Shown: positions 9,045-19,224 of the stretch, one piece after another
Position numbering within the stretch: position 1 is the stretch's first letter
Layout: the number at the start of each line of letters is the position of its first letter
Origin: Halopseudomonas oceani
GTDB lineage: Bacteria; Pseudomonadota; Gammaproteobacteria; Pseudomonadales; Pseudomonadaceae
NCBI RefSeq assembly: GCF_002903165.1
Contig: NZ_PPSK01000022.1
Coordinates: forward strand, 1 to 48,763
Reading direction: 5' to 3'
Length of the DNA stretch: 48,763 bases
Translations under genes and position numbers: made by a program
Notes under the pieces: model-generated
Seen by the model: only the letters and a program-made list of their open reading frames with translations
The model's database searches: none
What the model was told of the DNA's origin: nothing

Positions 9045-9352
9045 CAGCTCAGTACCTTGTCGTAGAGCGTGCAAATCTCAACCATCCCCGGATAGTCAAT
9101 CAGCTTGACCCGTGCCGGCAGATCATCAATCGCCAGCCCGCGTGCCAGTACGTCAGATTCCAGTGCAAACAACTTGATACTCGCGGGCAGCAACTGCATG
9201 GCGTTTACCGCGCTTGTGCGCGGCAGCAACGCGTAGACCGCGTCCTCAATCAGCAAAAGACCTTGCTCCGGGCCGATTACTCGCAGACTGCTGGCAAAAT
9301 GGGTGTCGTCCTGCGGCGCATGCCGCAGCAGATGTAACAGGGTAGACCTCAT
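9041..9352 (-). CDS. tusB: Sulfur relay protein TusB (DsrH family)
   Basis: The 103-aa product resembles TusB, the smallest subunit of the TusBCD heterohexamer that relays persulfide sulfur from TusA to TusE. Typical features are the opening STLLHLLR, the central EDAVYAL segment and the short length. It overlaps tusC upstream and tusE downstream by 4 bp each, consistent with translational coupling and fixed stoichiometry. Confidence 0.9.
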   Translation of the reverse strand: MRSTLLHLLRHAPQDDTHFASSLRVIGPEQGLLLIEDAVYALLPRTSAVNAMQLLPASIKLFALESDVLARGLAIDDLPARVKLIDYPGMVEICTLYDKVLSW

Positions 9353-9714
9353 AGGGTAATCACCTGATCGTGATGCTCCAGCAAGGTTGCAATCTCCGAG
9401 CTATCCACTGCTTTGCAGTTGAGTACAAAGCGACCAGGCTGTAGCCCACGTTCGGCTAGAGAGTGGTGGCAGACAAACAGGTCTTCAACACCGAACATTG
9501 GCAGGGCTTGCAGGTTGGATGCGACGGGCTTCTGCTCGATCAGCGTCGATTCCTGGCCGGGCAGTAGCTGCAGCACACCGGCGTCCATAAACAGCATACT
9601 GACCGGAACGCCAAATGCAGCAGCTGCCAACGCCAGATCCAGCGCTTCGCGTGCGGCAATCGAGGTCGGCGGCTGGCGGCTGATCACCAGCAGGCTTCTC
9701 AGTTCAGGTTCCAA
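9349..9714 (-). CDS. tusC: Sulfur relay protein TusC (DsrF family)
   Basis: The 121-aa product is TusC/DsrF-like: an N-terminal SLLVISRQPPTS strand-loop, the helix AREALDLALAAAAFG, then FMDAGVLQL. TusC is the structural partner of TusD and TusB in the sulfur relay complex and normally lacks the catalytic cysteine. It overlaps tusD by 11 bp and tusB by 4 bp. Confidence 0.9.
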   Translation of the reverse strand: MEPELRSLLVISRQPPTSIAAREALDLALAAAAFGVPVSMLFMDAGVLQLLPGQESTLIEQKPVASNLQALPMFGVEDLFVCHHSLAERGLQPGRFVLNCKAVDSSEIATLLEHHDQVITL

Positions 9715-10093
9715 AAGTCACCGCCCGGTCCGCAGTCTGCAGAGCATCAACCCATTGCCCAAGTCCGGACAGCGCCCAGGGCGAGCCGGTATTCGCTGCC
9801 GGTCGCTCCCAGCGATCGGCTTCTGCCTCGTTCAGAACGCCTCGACGCAACGCCGCAGCGATGCAAACCACTGCATCAAGGTCATTTTCCGAGATAAAGG
9901 CGCTCCAACTGCGGGCGAGGTCGCACTCGTCCTGCGGCTGCACGCCCAAAGTGGATGCGAGATGAACGGCATCACGATAAAAAAACAAGCGGCTGATCTG
10001 GTGACCGCTGGCAAGCACCGCCTCGGCAAATTTCAAGGCGCTGCGAGCGGCAGGGTCTTGTGGGCCAGCCAACAGGGCAATAGCAAACTTCAT
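9704..10093 (-). CDS. tusD: Sulfur relay protein TusD (DsrE family)
   Basis: The 129-aa product is the catalytic subunit of TusBCD. The MKFAIALLAGP start is the conserved first beta strand. The persulfide-carrying cysteine is visible in the VVCIAAALRRG motif, equivalent to Cys78 of the E. coli protein. The start at 10093 is preferred over an upstream in-frame ATG at 10138 because the longer version would run through the terminator hairpin at 10114-10139. First gene of tusDCBE. It is separated from yccA only by that terminator, so some read-through from the yccA promoter is plausible. Confidence 0.92.
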   Translation of the reverse strand: MKFAIALLAGPQDPAARSALKFAEAVLASGHQISRLFFYRDAVHLASTLGVQPQDECDLARSWSAFISENDLDAVVCIAAALRRGVLNEAEADRWERPAANTGSPWALSGLGQWVDALQTADRAVTFGT

Positions 10094-10107
10094 AGTCTCT
10101 GGCTCGT

Positions 10108-10139
10108 GAACAAAATGGCCCGCCAAAAGGCGGGCCATT
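10108..10139 (-). terminator. Intrinsic terminator after yccA
   Basis: A perfect 11-bp stem (AATGGCCCGCC / GGCGGGCCATT) has a 4-nt loop and is followed on the minus strand by TTTTGTT. It lies 22 bp past the yccA stop and before tusD. Confidence 0.85.
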
Positions 10140-10161
10140 GAGTATAACGCAGCGTCTGGGT

Positions 10162-10833
10162 TCAGTCGTCGCTGAAGATGCCCAGCAGCTGGAGCAGGCT
10201 GAGGAACAGGTTATAAATCGATACAAACAGGGTGATGGTTGCCATGATGTAGTTGTCTTCACCACCGTGGATGATTGCACTGGTCTGATACAGAATCACC
10301 GCCGAGGAGAACAGCACAAAGCCGGCGGAAATAGCCAGTTGCAGGCCGCTGATCTGGATAAACAAACTGGCAACCACTGCGCACATCAGAACGATACAGC
10401 CTGCCAGGATGAAGCCCGACAGGAAGCTGAAATCCTTGCGGCTAAGAATCGCATAGGCCGACAGACCAAAAAATACGACTGCCGTCATACCCAGTGCCAT
10501 CGACACCAGTTGCCCGCCATTGGGCAGCGACAGGTAGGCGTTCAGGATCGGCCCAAGGGTATAGCCGAGGAAGCCTGTGAAGGCGAAGGTGCTGACCAGT
10601 CCCCAGGCTGAGTTACGCAGTTTTGTGGTCAGAAACAGCAAGCCGTAGAAGCCAACCAGTGTCACGATAATGCCTGGGTAGGGCAGATTCAGGCTCATGG
10701 ACACGAAGGCAACCACGGCGCTGAAAGCCAACGTCATGGCCAGCAGCGTGTAGGTATTCCGGAACAGCTTGCTGACTTCTGCTTCGCTGACGCCAGCGTG
10801 TTGAAGGGTAGTGTTGTGTTCCTGCATGTTCAT
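10162..10833 (-). CDS. yccA: Bax inhibitor-1/YccA family membrane protein
   Basis: The 223-aa product has seven hydrophobic helices. The cytoplasmic N-terminus leads into the conserved [17 protein letters not shown] helix, as in YccA of E. coli and Pseudomonas. YccA interacts with and modulates the FtsH protease at the inner membrane. The start at 10833 has an AGGAG ribosome site 6 bp upstream; a longer frame reaches 10896 but would precede the mapped promoter. A sigma70-like promoter lies about 45 bp upstream and a strong terminator follows. The yccA-tus order also occurs in E. coli (yccA-yccK). Confidence 0.92.
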   Translation of the reverse strand: MNMQEHNTTLQHAGVSEAEVSKLFRNTYTLLAMTLAFSAVVAFVSMSLNLPYPGIIVTLVGFYGLLFLTTKLRNSAWGLVSTFAFTGFLGYTLGPILNAYLSLPNGGQLVSMALGMTAVVFFGLSAYAILSRKDFSFLSGFILAGCIVLMCAVVASLFIQISGLQLAISAGFVLFSSAVILYQTSAIIHGGEDNYIMATITLFVSIYNLFLSLLQLLGIFSDD

Positions 10834-10878
10834 GTACAGCTCCTGTATCGGAAAGCAAAAATCCGTTGGTAGGCCTCG

Positions 10879-10906
10879 ATCATACGGCTTGATCACAGCA
10901 AATCAA
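10879..10906 (-). promoter_or_regulatory. Sigma70-type promoter of yccA
   Basis: On the minus strand, TTGATT (10901-10906) and TATGAT (10879-10884) are separated by 16 bp. The predicted start near 10872 gives a leader of about 40 nt ending in an AGGAG site. Confidence 0.55.
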
Positions 10907-10963
10907 GCAGCGCAGCGCATCGAACTATTTCTATTCATGTTGACGAACTCACAGCGTTACAGT

Positions 10964-13534
10964 TCACACCGATAGTGCGCGCTGAATCACGTCATCCAGC
11001 ATGTTGAGCAGCTTCTTCTCCTCAACCGGCTTATCGAGCCAGGCAAGGCACGGATCGTTATCACCATGGAGCAGGCGCTGACCTTCATCGCAGTAGGCTG
11101 ACACCACCAGGATGGGCATTCGCCCGGTTAGCGGCTCGGCACGCAATTCACGAATAAGATTAAGGCCGTGACCGTCCTGCAGGCGCAAATCGGTTACCAG
11201 CGCGTCAAACCGTTCCTGCTGAAGCAACAGCTGGGCACCATGCAGCGATATGCTGGTGGTCGGGATGTAGCCAGCTCGACGCAAAACCAGCGCAATGAAA
11301 TCCGCAATCATCGGGTCGTCATCCACCACCAGCACCTTTCGCTTGGTGTTATTCGGCGTGCTTTCCGGGAGCTCTTCAGTGGCACGCTCGGTCGGCAGAC
11401 TCAGCCAGAAGCAGGCTCCGTTTGGAGGCTCTGAAAAAAAGCCGACATCACCGTCCATCTGCTCCATCAGTTCTCGGGATATGGCAAGCCCGAGGCCGGT
11501 ACCAGGCTGCTTGCGCTTGTCCGATCCGTCGGCCTGAGCGAACTTGCCAAACACCTGGTCCTGAAACTCGAATGGAATGCCTTCACCTTCGTCAGTGACG
11601 CTGACGCGAACCCGCTCGCCATCATGCAACACCTCAATTACCACCTGCGAACCCTCGGGCGAGAACTTGATAGCATTTGACAGGTAATTATTGAGCACTT
11701 GGTGCAGACGCATGCTGTCTACCCGCACCCAGACATCAGCAAAGTCGCGGCAGACAAGATCAATATTGCGGCTGTCTGCGAATGCACGGTTGGCAGACAA
11801 CGCTTCCTCAACCAGCTCTCTGAGTGCGTAGGTGCGTATTTCAAACTTCATTTTGCCTGCCGCAAGCTTTTCCATATCCAGCAGGTCGTTGATCAGATGA
11901 TTGAGACGCTGACTGTTGCTCTCGGCAATTTCCAGCATTTTGCTCATCGCAGCGGGCACATCCCCCAGAGAGCCACTGTTGACGATAGCCAGCGCGCCGG
12001 AAATGGAGGTGAGGGGAGTGCGCAACTCATGGCTGACCGTGGAGACAAACTGGCTCTTCATCTGCTCGATTCGCTTCTGTTCGGTCAGATCAAGCATGGT
12101 ACCGCTGGCCCTTAGAGCGACGCCCTGGTGGTCCCTTTGGATGGCCCCGCGCAACAAAACAGGCACCAGATGTCCGGCCTTGTGACTTAACCGCACCTCA
12201 GCAGAAAACGCCATCTGATCAGAATAGATAGCATCGCGCAGCAGTTGCGTCAGGGCATGACGGTCATCCGGTGCCAACAAGGACTGCCAGCGGTGCAGTG
12301 ACTGTTCATCGCTGAGAGCCGGGTAGCCAAGCATTTCCCAGGCACGCTCGGATGCGACAAAACGCATTTCAGGAATGTGGATATCCCACCAGCCGTCATT
12401 GCTGCCTTTTAGCACCAGGCGCTGCCGCTCCTCTGCCTGACGCAGGGCAGTGTTGCTGGCGCGTAGCTGTTTCGTCATGCGCCCGGCAAGCAATTCGGCT
12501 TGCTGCTTGCGCAGGGCGAGGAGGCTGGCCATGACAAACAGCAGCAAGCTGACACAGAAGCCGACGATGAACACCCAGAGACTGTTGTTGTAACGCTGGT
12601 CAAACGTCGGCGTACTGTTGAATTCAAGCTGCCAGTCACGCCCGTACAGACTCAGCTCAACGGTGCGTTGCAGACTCGCCACGTCGTCACCATTGGCGAG
12701 ATCGGAAAACAGGACGGGATTGTCCAGTCCCGCAGCAGTGTCGATTAGCCGATAACCGATACCCGGGGTGAGTGACCCGAGGATGCCGGACAACAGGTCG
12801 CCCATACGATAGGGGCTGTAGACAAAGCCGCGCAGCGCCGCCATGCGCTCATCCGGCGTATCGAGGAGCATTCCCTGCCGGTAGACCGGCACGTACATAA
12901 GGATACCCGCCTGAACCACACCGTGGGTTTCCTGCAAAAGCTTGACCGGCCCCGTTATTCGGGTGGTCGCCGTCTCCGCCGCAGCGCGCATTGCAGCGTG
13001 CCGGGTTGGTTCCGAGTACATGTCAAAGCCAAAGGCAGCGAGGTTTCTGCCTTCAAACGGTTCAAGGTAGAGGATTGAGGTGTATAGCGGGCGAGCGCCC
13101 TGAGGATGGACCCGGAAGTCGGGAAAGCCTTCGCTGCGCACTTCCTGCTCAAAGCGCGCCAGCTCCTGTTCACGCAGGACTTTTGCGTAACCGACGCCGA
13201 GGATCCCGGGAAAGTTTTCAGCAAGACGCAGACGCTCTACCAGAATGCGCCACTCCTGACGCTGCACACTTGCGCTGGCATCCAATACGCCCGCGCCGCC
13301 AAGCAAAATCTGTTCGTGGTCGATCATGCGCTTGCGAATCGCGTCGGTAATATCGTCCGTCAACAGGACAAACTCGCGACTGGCGGCATCCGCTTCTCGG
13401 TCGATCAGATACACCCCAGCAAAAACGGTGCTCAGCAAGCCGATGAACAACACGAACCAGGAGATGCCATTCTGGTGACTGAAAACGGCTCTGGGGAACA
13501 GGCTGTTAGCCGAAATTTGCTTGTTTTCTGTCAT
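10964..13534 (-). CDS. CHASE-domain hybrid sensor histidine kinase
   Basis: The 856-aa product has, in order: a membrane helix (about 25-44), a periplasmic CHASE domain (about 50-270), a second membrane helix (about 312-335), a PAS domain (about 365-480), a HisKA dimerisation helix with VSHELRTPL (phospho-acceptor His near 500), an HATPase domain with N-, G1- and G2-box motifs (NYLSNAIKF, DEGEGIP, GTGLGLAIS), and a C-terminal receiver with VVDDDP and the acceptor Asp in VTDLRLQDG (near 780). All catalytic motifs are intact. CHASE domains bind small extracellular ligands; which one is unknown. No separate response regulator or output gene is adjacent, so the phosphorelay must end on a protein encoded elsewhere. 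Confidence 0.9.
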   Translation of the reverse strand: MTENKQISANSLFPRAVFSHQNGISWFVLFIGLLSTVFAGVYLIDREADAASREFVLLTDDITDAIRKRMIDHEQILLGGAGVLDASASVQRQEWRILVERLRLAENFPGILGVGYAKVLREQELARFEQEVRSEGFPDFRVHPQGARPLYTSILYLEPFEGRNLAAFGFDMYSEPTRHAAMRAAAETATTRITGPVKLLQETHGVVQAGILMYVPVYRQGMLLDTPDERMAALRGFVYSPYRMGDLLSGILGSLTPGIGYRLIDTAAGLDNPVLFSDLANGDDVASLQRTVELSLYGRDWQLEFNSTPTFDQRYNNSLWVFIVGFCVSLLLFVMASLLALRKQQAELLAGRMTKQLRASNTALRQAEERQRLVLKGSNDGWWDIHIPEMRFVASERAWEMLGYPALSDEQSLHRWQSLLAPDDRHALTQLLRDAIYSDQMAFSAEVRLSHKAGHLVPVLLRGAIQRDHQGVALRASGTMLDLTEQKRIEQMKSQFVSTVSHELRTPLTSISGALAIVNSGSLGDVPAAMSKMLEIAESNSQRLNHLINDLLDMEKLAAGKMKFEIRTYALRELVEEALSANRAFADSRNIDLVCRDFADVWVRVDSMRLHQVLNNYLSNAIKFSPEGSQVVIEVLHDGERVRVSVTDEGEGIPFEFQDQVFGKFAQADGSDKRKQPGTGLGLAISRELMEQMDGDVGFFSEPPNGACFWLSLPTERATEELPESTPNNTKRKVLVVDDDPMIADFIALVLRRAGYIPTTSISLHGAQLLLQQERFDALVTDLRLQDGHGLNLIRELRAEPLTGRMPILVVSAYCDEGQRLLHGDNDPCLAWLDKPVEEKKLLNMLDDVIQRALSV

Positions 13535-13688
13535 CCAAATGTCCGAGATGGGCGCAGCGCCAGCCCGAAGGCGAGCATTACCCGAATAATAATTGCTTGG
13601 GTGGTGCTACGCATAGGCCTGAACGGAATGACTTTTTAGCTAGGCGCGTTGGCGGCGCCCGTTGAGGCACTGCTGGCAGCCTTGCAAA

Positions 13689-13822
13689 GAATGATATAAT
13701 TTTTGACGCTTGAATGATGACGTAAAGCCCATGCTAGACAGCTTCGGCTTAATTAGCGCTGAAACGCCCATAACAGAAGGCTTGTGCGCATTATTGAGAA
13801 CGGGTAGCGTTCCTTTTTTTTT
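13689..13822 (+). ncRNA. Candidate small RNA or attenuated leader upstream of GGDEF-EAL gene
   Basis: An extended -10 element TGATATAAT (13692-13700, TGnTATAAT form) with a weak -35-like CTGGCA 16 bp upstream predicts a transcript start near 13707. About 100 nt later, GAACG-GGTAG-CGTTC (13798-13812) forms a small hairpin followed, after one C, by nine T residues (13814-13822). This would give an RNA of about 115 nt, or a leader that ends early before the downstream coding start at 13866. The stem is only 5 bp, so termination may be partial. I do not recognise an Rfam family in it. Confidence 0.4.
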
Positions 13823-13865
13823 ACGACTGACTGGTCAAGCGCCGCATTATCAGGAAGCAGAATGC

Positions 13866-15767
13866 ATGGAAATGGCAGAGATCAAGGGTGGGCTGGACAA
13901 GGACTTTTTCACGCGGATGCAAGATCGTCAAAATCGACGCCTGCGCCTGATCGGCAATCTGGTCATTCTGGTCCTGTTGACTATCGAGTTACGCACGCTG
14001 CTGATCGGCGCCTGGAACGACTCCATTCTGGTAGCAGCGGCATTGGCTACAGTGCTGGTGGCGCGCAAACTTACTGCGCGTGGCAAACCGGAATATGCGG
14101 TCTCTGTTGCTCTCATGACCCTCACTCTGCTGGTCAGCTGCTCAATGTGGCTGGAGCAGGGGCTCTACAGCGGTGCCTTGATAGCCTTTCCGACGGTATT
14201 GGTGGTGGCAGGCGTCATCGCGTCAGAGCGCTTGTTCTGGGCGTTGCTGACGATCATGCTAGCGACAGTCGCCTTGATCAGTTTTTCCGCCTATTTCGGT
14301 TACCGGGCTTTTCAACCGTTGCCCATTGGAGTAGGGCGATGGGCTGTCGTCAGCAGCATACTGGTGGTATCGGCGGGGACCATAGTCTGGATGATGCGAG
14401 AAATGCGCAACATGCAGAGTTCGCTGGAGCGAGAAGGCAAGCGACTGCGTTGCTCCCAAGCAAAAATCACCCACTTGGTAGGCCATGACGCACTGACGGG
14501 GCTAGCCAATCGAACCGCCTTCAGCAGCCATGTAACACAAATGATCGAAGCTGCTCGTACGCAACAGCGAACGCTGGCGTTGCTGTACATGGACGTAGAC
14601 AACTTCAAAACAATCAACGACTCGCTTGGCCACACGGCCGGGGATGAGTTAATTCGCTCGGTCGCTGGCCGCCTTAAACAGGTGGTCCGTGATGCCGACA
14701 CGCTCTGTCGGCACGGCGGCGATGAATTTGTAATGGCACTGGCCAACATTGATGATGTGCATACCGCCGTTGCAGTTGCGCAACGCATGCAGGAAGTAAT
14801 TTCACAACCTTTCGAACTCAGCTCCAAGCAACTGGTGACCTCCCTGTCAGTTGGCATTTCCTTGTTCCCAAACGACGGTCATGACGCCGACACCCTGGTG
14901 CAGAAATCAGAACTGGCGATGCTGCAGGCGAAGAAAGCAGGGCGCAACACCCATTTCGTCCACCAAGAGGACTTGAGCGCAGACAGCCACCAACGCCTGG
15001 ATATAGAGCAAGCCCTGCGCCAGGCGATTTCGCGAGACGAACTGCGCCTCTATTACCAGCCAATCATTGCCCTGAAGGGCGAAAGGCTGGTCGGCGCAGA
15101 AGCATTGCTACGTTGGCAGCATCCTGAGCAAGGACTGCTATCGCCAGACCGATTCATGGATGTTGCGGAACAGTCAGGATTGATCGCAGAAATTGGCGAG
15201 TGGGTGATCCGGCGCGCCTGCGAGGATGCTATGCGCTGGCAGCAGCACGGACTAAGGCTGGGGGTTTCGGTCAATTTGTCGGCAATCCAGATACGGCGCA
15301 ACAATCTGCAGAGCGTGATTGTTGACGTACTGAACGAAAGCGGCCTGGAACCCGAGCTGCTCGAACTGGAGCTCACCGAATCGATGTTGCTGGAGAAATC
15401 AGATGCTTTTCTGCAATTGCTGAAAAACCTGAAGAAGCTTGGCGTCTCCCTGGCAATCGATGATTTCGGTACCGGCTACTCCAATCTGTCATACCTGCAG
15501 CGATTTAACGTGGACCGCCTGAAAGTCGACAAATCGTTCGTACTCGACTTGAGTAGCAACGAGCAGAATCGCGCCATCGTTACTGCGGTCATCCAAATGG
15601 CACACAGCCTGAAGTTGCAGGTAACCGCCGAAGGAATTGAGCATCAACTGGTGCAGCGCATCCTGACGTCACTTGGGTGCGATCATGCGCAGGGGTATCT
15701 GTTTTCCCGGCCGCTGGAGCCGGACGCATTCCTGGGATATGCGCGCTCGTACAGCGAACGCGCGTAA
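13866..15767 (+). CDS. Membrane-bound GGDEF-EAL protein (c-di-GMP synthesis/turnover)
   Basis: The 633-aa product has about five or six N-terminal membrane helices (residues about 30-180), a GGDEF domain with intact HGGDEF near residue 283 and an upstream RDAD inhibitory (I-site) motif at the correct 5-residue spacing, then an EAL domain with intact EALLRW near 410 and the DDFGTGYS loop. It could make or degrade c-di-GMP; both active sites look functional. The ATG at 13866 (MEMAEIKGG) is preferred because AGGA lies about 10 bp upstream and the predicted promoter starts transcription near 13707. An in-frame ATG at 13710 would sit almost on that start site and would place the T9 tract inside the gene. 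Confidence 0.85.
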   Translation: MEMAEIKGGLDKDFFTRMQDRQNRRLRLIGNLVILVLLTIELRTLLIGAWNDSILVAAALATVLVARKLTARGKPEYAVSVALMTLTLLVSCSMWLEQGLYSGALIAFPTVLVVAGVIASERLFWALLTIMLATVALISFSAYFGYRAFQPLPIGVGRWAVVSSILVVSAGTIVWMMREMRNMQSSLEREGKRLRCSQAKITHLVGHDALTGLANRTAFSSHVTQMIEAARTQQRTLALLYMDVDNFKTINDSLGHTAGDELIRSVAGRLKQVVRDADTLCRHGGDEFVMALANIDDVHTAVAVAQRMQEVISQPFELSSKQLVTSLSVGISLFPNDGHDADTLVQKSELAMLQAKKAGRNTHFVHQEDLSADSHQRLDIEQALRQAISRDELRLYYQPIIALKGERLVGAEALLRWQHPEQGLLSPDRFMDVAEQSGLIAEIGEWVIRRACEDAMRWQQHGLRLGVSVNLSAIQIRRNNLQSVIVDVLNESGLEPELLELELTESMLLEKSDAFLQLLKNLKKLGVSLAIDDFGTGYSNLSYLQRFNVDRLKVDKSFVLDLSSNEQNRAIVTAVIQMAHSLKLQVTAEGIEHQLVQRILTSLGCDHAQGYLFSRPLEPDAFLGYARSYSERA

Positions 15768-15826
15768 GGCGATGGGCACCCAGCGTGTTGAGATTGTTTC
15801 ACTCTCTGGTCGCACCTAGCACTTCG

Positions 15827-15842
15827 CATAATATATATTATG
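15827..15842. repeat. Perfect 16-bp AT palindrome
   Basis: CATAATATATATTATG is a perfect palindrome in the 134-bp gap between two convergent genes. It lacks the GC stem of a terminator. It could be an operator-like site or chance AT-rich sequence. Confidence 0.5.
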
Positions 15843-15901
15843 TTAAATAGGATATAACGGAGATAACGTTTGTGCGCTTCGTTCGTTACAGTGCTCTCTC
15901 T

Positions 15902-16660
15902 TCAACGTGCAATCGTGCACAGCTCACCCTGCAATGGTGTCCCCGCCTGAGCGCTTAGCAGACGCTTGATCAGCGCTATGTTGTCCTGATTATCTAGTCC
16001 ATCGCGCATGGCAATCACCAGCGGGACCTCCAACAGCATCTTGGCTACGCGCACCTCTCCAATGCCATGGCGTTCAGCGAGGTACTCCATCACCGTTGGA
16101 TCGGTAGCCGCAAGCTGGAACCGGCCCAGGCTGAGCATCTTCAGCAACGACAGCTCACCGCTTGCACCGTTGTCGATACTCTGTGGGAATCGCTCTATCA
16201 GCGCCTGGAACTGTCTGGGGTAGACATAGCTTTTGACAACCCCTATCCGATGCTCGGAGAAAGCCTGGTCAATGTCATCAACGCTGACGTCACTATCCTC
16301 CATTGCCATTAGCGCAAGGTGAGATGATGTAACCTCACCTGAGGACACGAAGCCATCATGCACCTCTGTCGGCCACGCTGGAAAGTAGCCAAGATATCCA
16401 GGCTGGCGGGCAATCTGCTGGGCTCGGCGCCAAGGATAGAACTCGACCTGCAGCTCAATAGCGCACTGCCCCAGAAGGTTTCGCAGATGCTGAATGGCGT
16501 TACCACCGGTTGCCATCGAGGACGCGCTGTAGGGCTCCCAGTCGAGTGCCGTAATCTTCAAGATACGAGCGGCATGCTCATCGCGACCGAAATCAGCAGC
16601 GGCGACAGAAGCACTGACCGCAAAAATCAGAGGAATAAATAGCCAGGTACGCAAGTTCAA
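15902..16660 (-). CDS. Periplasmic solute-binding protein (amino-acid type, SBP family 3)
   Basis: The 252-aa product starts with a signal peptide (cleavage near SVAAADF). It has the layout of short family 3 binding proteins often found alone in Pseudomonas: an EPYSAS segment, an LLGQCAIELQVEFYPWRRAQQ helix-strand, and a YPRQFQAL hinge region. No permease or ATPase gene is adjacent, so it may serve a distant transporter or act as a ligand sensor. The start codon is TTG at 16660 with GGAG about 8 bp upstream; no ATG lies near the signal peptide. The ligand is unknown. Confidence 0.7.
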   Translation of the reverse strand: MNLRTWLFIPLIFAVSASVAAADFGRDEHAARILKITALDWEPYSASSMATGGNAIQHLRNLLGQCAIELQVEFYPWRRAQQIARQPGYLGYFPAWPTEVHDGFVSSGEVTSSHLALMAMEDSDVSVDDIDQAFSEHRIGVVKSYVYPRQFQALIERFPQSIDNGASGELSLLKMLSLGRFQLAATDPTVMEYLAERHGIGEVRVAKMLLEVPLVIAMRDGLDNQDNIALIKRLLSAQAGTPLQGELCTIAR

Positions 16661-16813
16661 GCGCGGACTCCGTCGTCAACCAGCTGTTCAGGATTGAGCA
16701 TAGCAGCAATATACCCTGCCGCTGGTTGTTGAACAGTATCCGCGCGTGCACTGACCGGCTGGAGCTACCCTGGCAGGTTCAAACCGACAGCATGTGTGCT
16801 GGCAGCCGCTCCC

Positions 16814-18028
<1,215 letters not shown>

Positions 18029-18049
18029 GACGTTAATCTCGGACTTAAT

Positions 18050-18070
18050 AATGGTTATAACATAACATTT
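18050..18070 (-). promoter_or_regulatory. Zur box
   Basis: The plus-strand segment GTTATAACATAACATTT (18054-18070) matches the gammaproteobacterial Zur consensus core GTTATANTATAACATTT with one mismatch. It sits immediately upstream of the ZigA-like gene, where zinc-loaded Zur would repress. Confidence 0.75.
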
Positions 18071-18210
18071 AATCCAAAAAAGTCACGCACCAGTCAGCCT
18101 GGACATCAAAGCTTTGAATACGTCGGTATGTAACATGGCGGTCTTGCTTGATTGTCTGGCAGGTTAGGAGGTATTCAAACTGCATGCCCTACCCTATATA
18201 AGGAAGAACA

Positions 18211-19182
18211 ATGTACTGCCTGGACGATATCCGCTTCGAACAACAACAGATAAGCGGACTGAGCACCCGCATAGCACGGGTGGGAACCGGCCCGGTTGCA
18301 CTGTTTATTCACGGCTGGCCTGAGTGCTGGTACTCCTGGCGACAGCAGATGGTGGCGCTGGCCAATGCGGGCTACACGGCGGTCGCCCCTGACATGCCCG
18401 GCTTCGGCGAAACCGAGGCGCTAGCGCAAATTGATGATTACAACGTCACCCGCATTGCCGGCTTTATGCAGGAGCTGGTCGCGCACTACAGCCCGGACGC
18501 GCCGGTATTGTTGATCGGCCACGACTGGGGCGCGATCAACAGCTGGCAGTTTGTGCAGTTGCATCCGGAATGCGTCGAACAGCTGATCATCATGAGCGTC
18601 CCGCTGCGCCCGGTTGCTGATGTACCGCCAATCGAGTTTTTGCGCAGCTATTTCAAAGATCAGTTCTTTTATCAGATCTACTTTCAGGAACCGGGCGTTG
18701 CCGAAGCCGAGTTTGACGCTGACCCGGAAGGCATCTTGCGCGCGCTCTACTGCTCCCCGGATACGCCGCGCCACCCTCCTCTGCTGGGCAAGTCGCTTTC
18801 CGAAGGCGGCGGCTGGATTGGCCGCCTGGGTGTACCGAAGGAGCAACCTGCCTGGCTAACCGACGAGATGCTCGCTTATTATTTGAATGCCTATCGGCAT
18901 AGCGGATTTGCCGGCGGTATCAACTACTACCGCAATCTGGACGAGAACTGGCGCCGCCTGCTGCCACTGCGCGAGAGTAAAATCACCTGCCCGGTGCTGT
19001 TTATTGCCGGTACTGCAGATATGGTGATTCAAGGCATGGGCGCAGATGCACTGCGTGAAATGATGGCACCACGCGTTCCGCACCTCGACATCGTCATGCT
19101 GCCGAAGATTGGCCACTGGCTTCAGAACGAGGCGCCCGAGGCTGTGAATGAGGCGATGCTGCGCTTTCTCCAGCAGCCTTAA
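18211..19182 (+). CDS. Alpha/beta hydrolase, epoxide-hydrolase-like
   Basis: The 323-aa product has the epoxide hydrolase signature: oxyanion-hole HGWPE (about residue 34), WYSWR, and the nucleophile elbow GHDWGA with an aspartate nucleophile (near 105), not serine. A C-terminal catalytic His is visible in IGHWLQNE. The Asp nucleophile and HGWPE motif separate it from esterases and point to soluble epoxide hydrolases or haloalkane dehalogenases. It has AAGGAAG ahead of the ATG. It stands alone between the divergent zigA gene and the convergent cyoE, with a shared hairpin at its 3' end. The substrate is not predictable. Confidence 0.8.
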   Translation: MYCLDDIRFEQQQISGLSTRIARVGTGPVALFIHGWPECWYSWRQQMVALANAGYTAVAPDMPGFGETEALAQIDDYNVTRIAGFMQELVAHYSPDAPVLLIGHDWGAINSWQFVQLHPECVEQLIIMSVPLRPVADVPPIEFLRSYFKDQFFYQIYFQEPGVAEAEFDADPEGILRALYCSPDTPRHPPLLGKSLSEGGGWIGRLGVPKEQPAWLTDEMLAYYLNAYRHSGFAGGINYYRNLDENWRRLLPLRESKITCPVLFIAGTADMVIQGMGADALREMMAPRVPHLDIVMLPKIGHWLQNEAPEAVNEAMLRFLQQP

Positions 19183-19190
19183 GGTGGGGA

Positions 19191-19221
19191 AATGCGCCTG
19201 AGCCTGCAGCCCAGGCGCATT
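19191..19221. terminator. Bidirectional terminator hairpin
   Basis: A perfect 10-bp stem (AATGCGCCTG / CAGGCGCATT) with an 11-nt loop lies between the convergent hydrolase and cyoE stops. Only a short T run follows, on the minus strand. Confidence 0.65.
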
Positions 19222-19224
19222 CAA

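Noticed and set aside
13710..13865. N-terminal extension of the GGDEF-EAL protein from the ATG at 13710
   Set aside because: The predicted transcript starts about 3 nt before it, there is no ribosome site, and the extension includes the hairpin and T9 tract; the ATG at 13866 is better supported.
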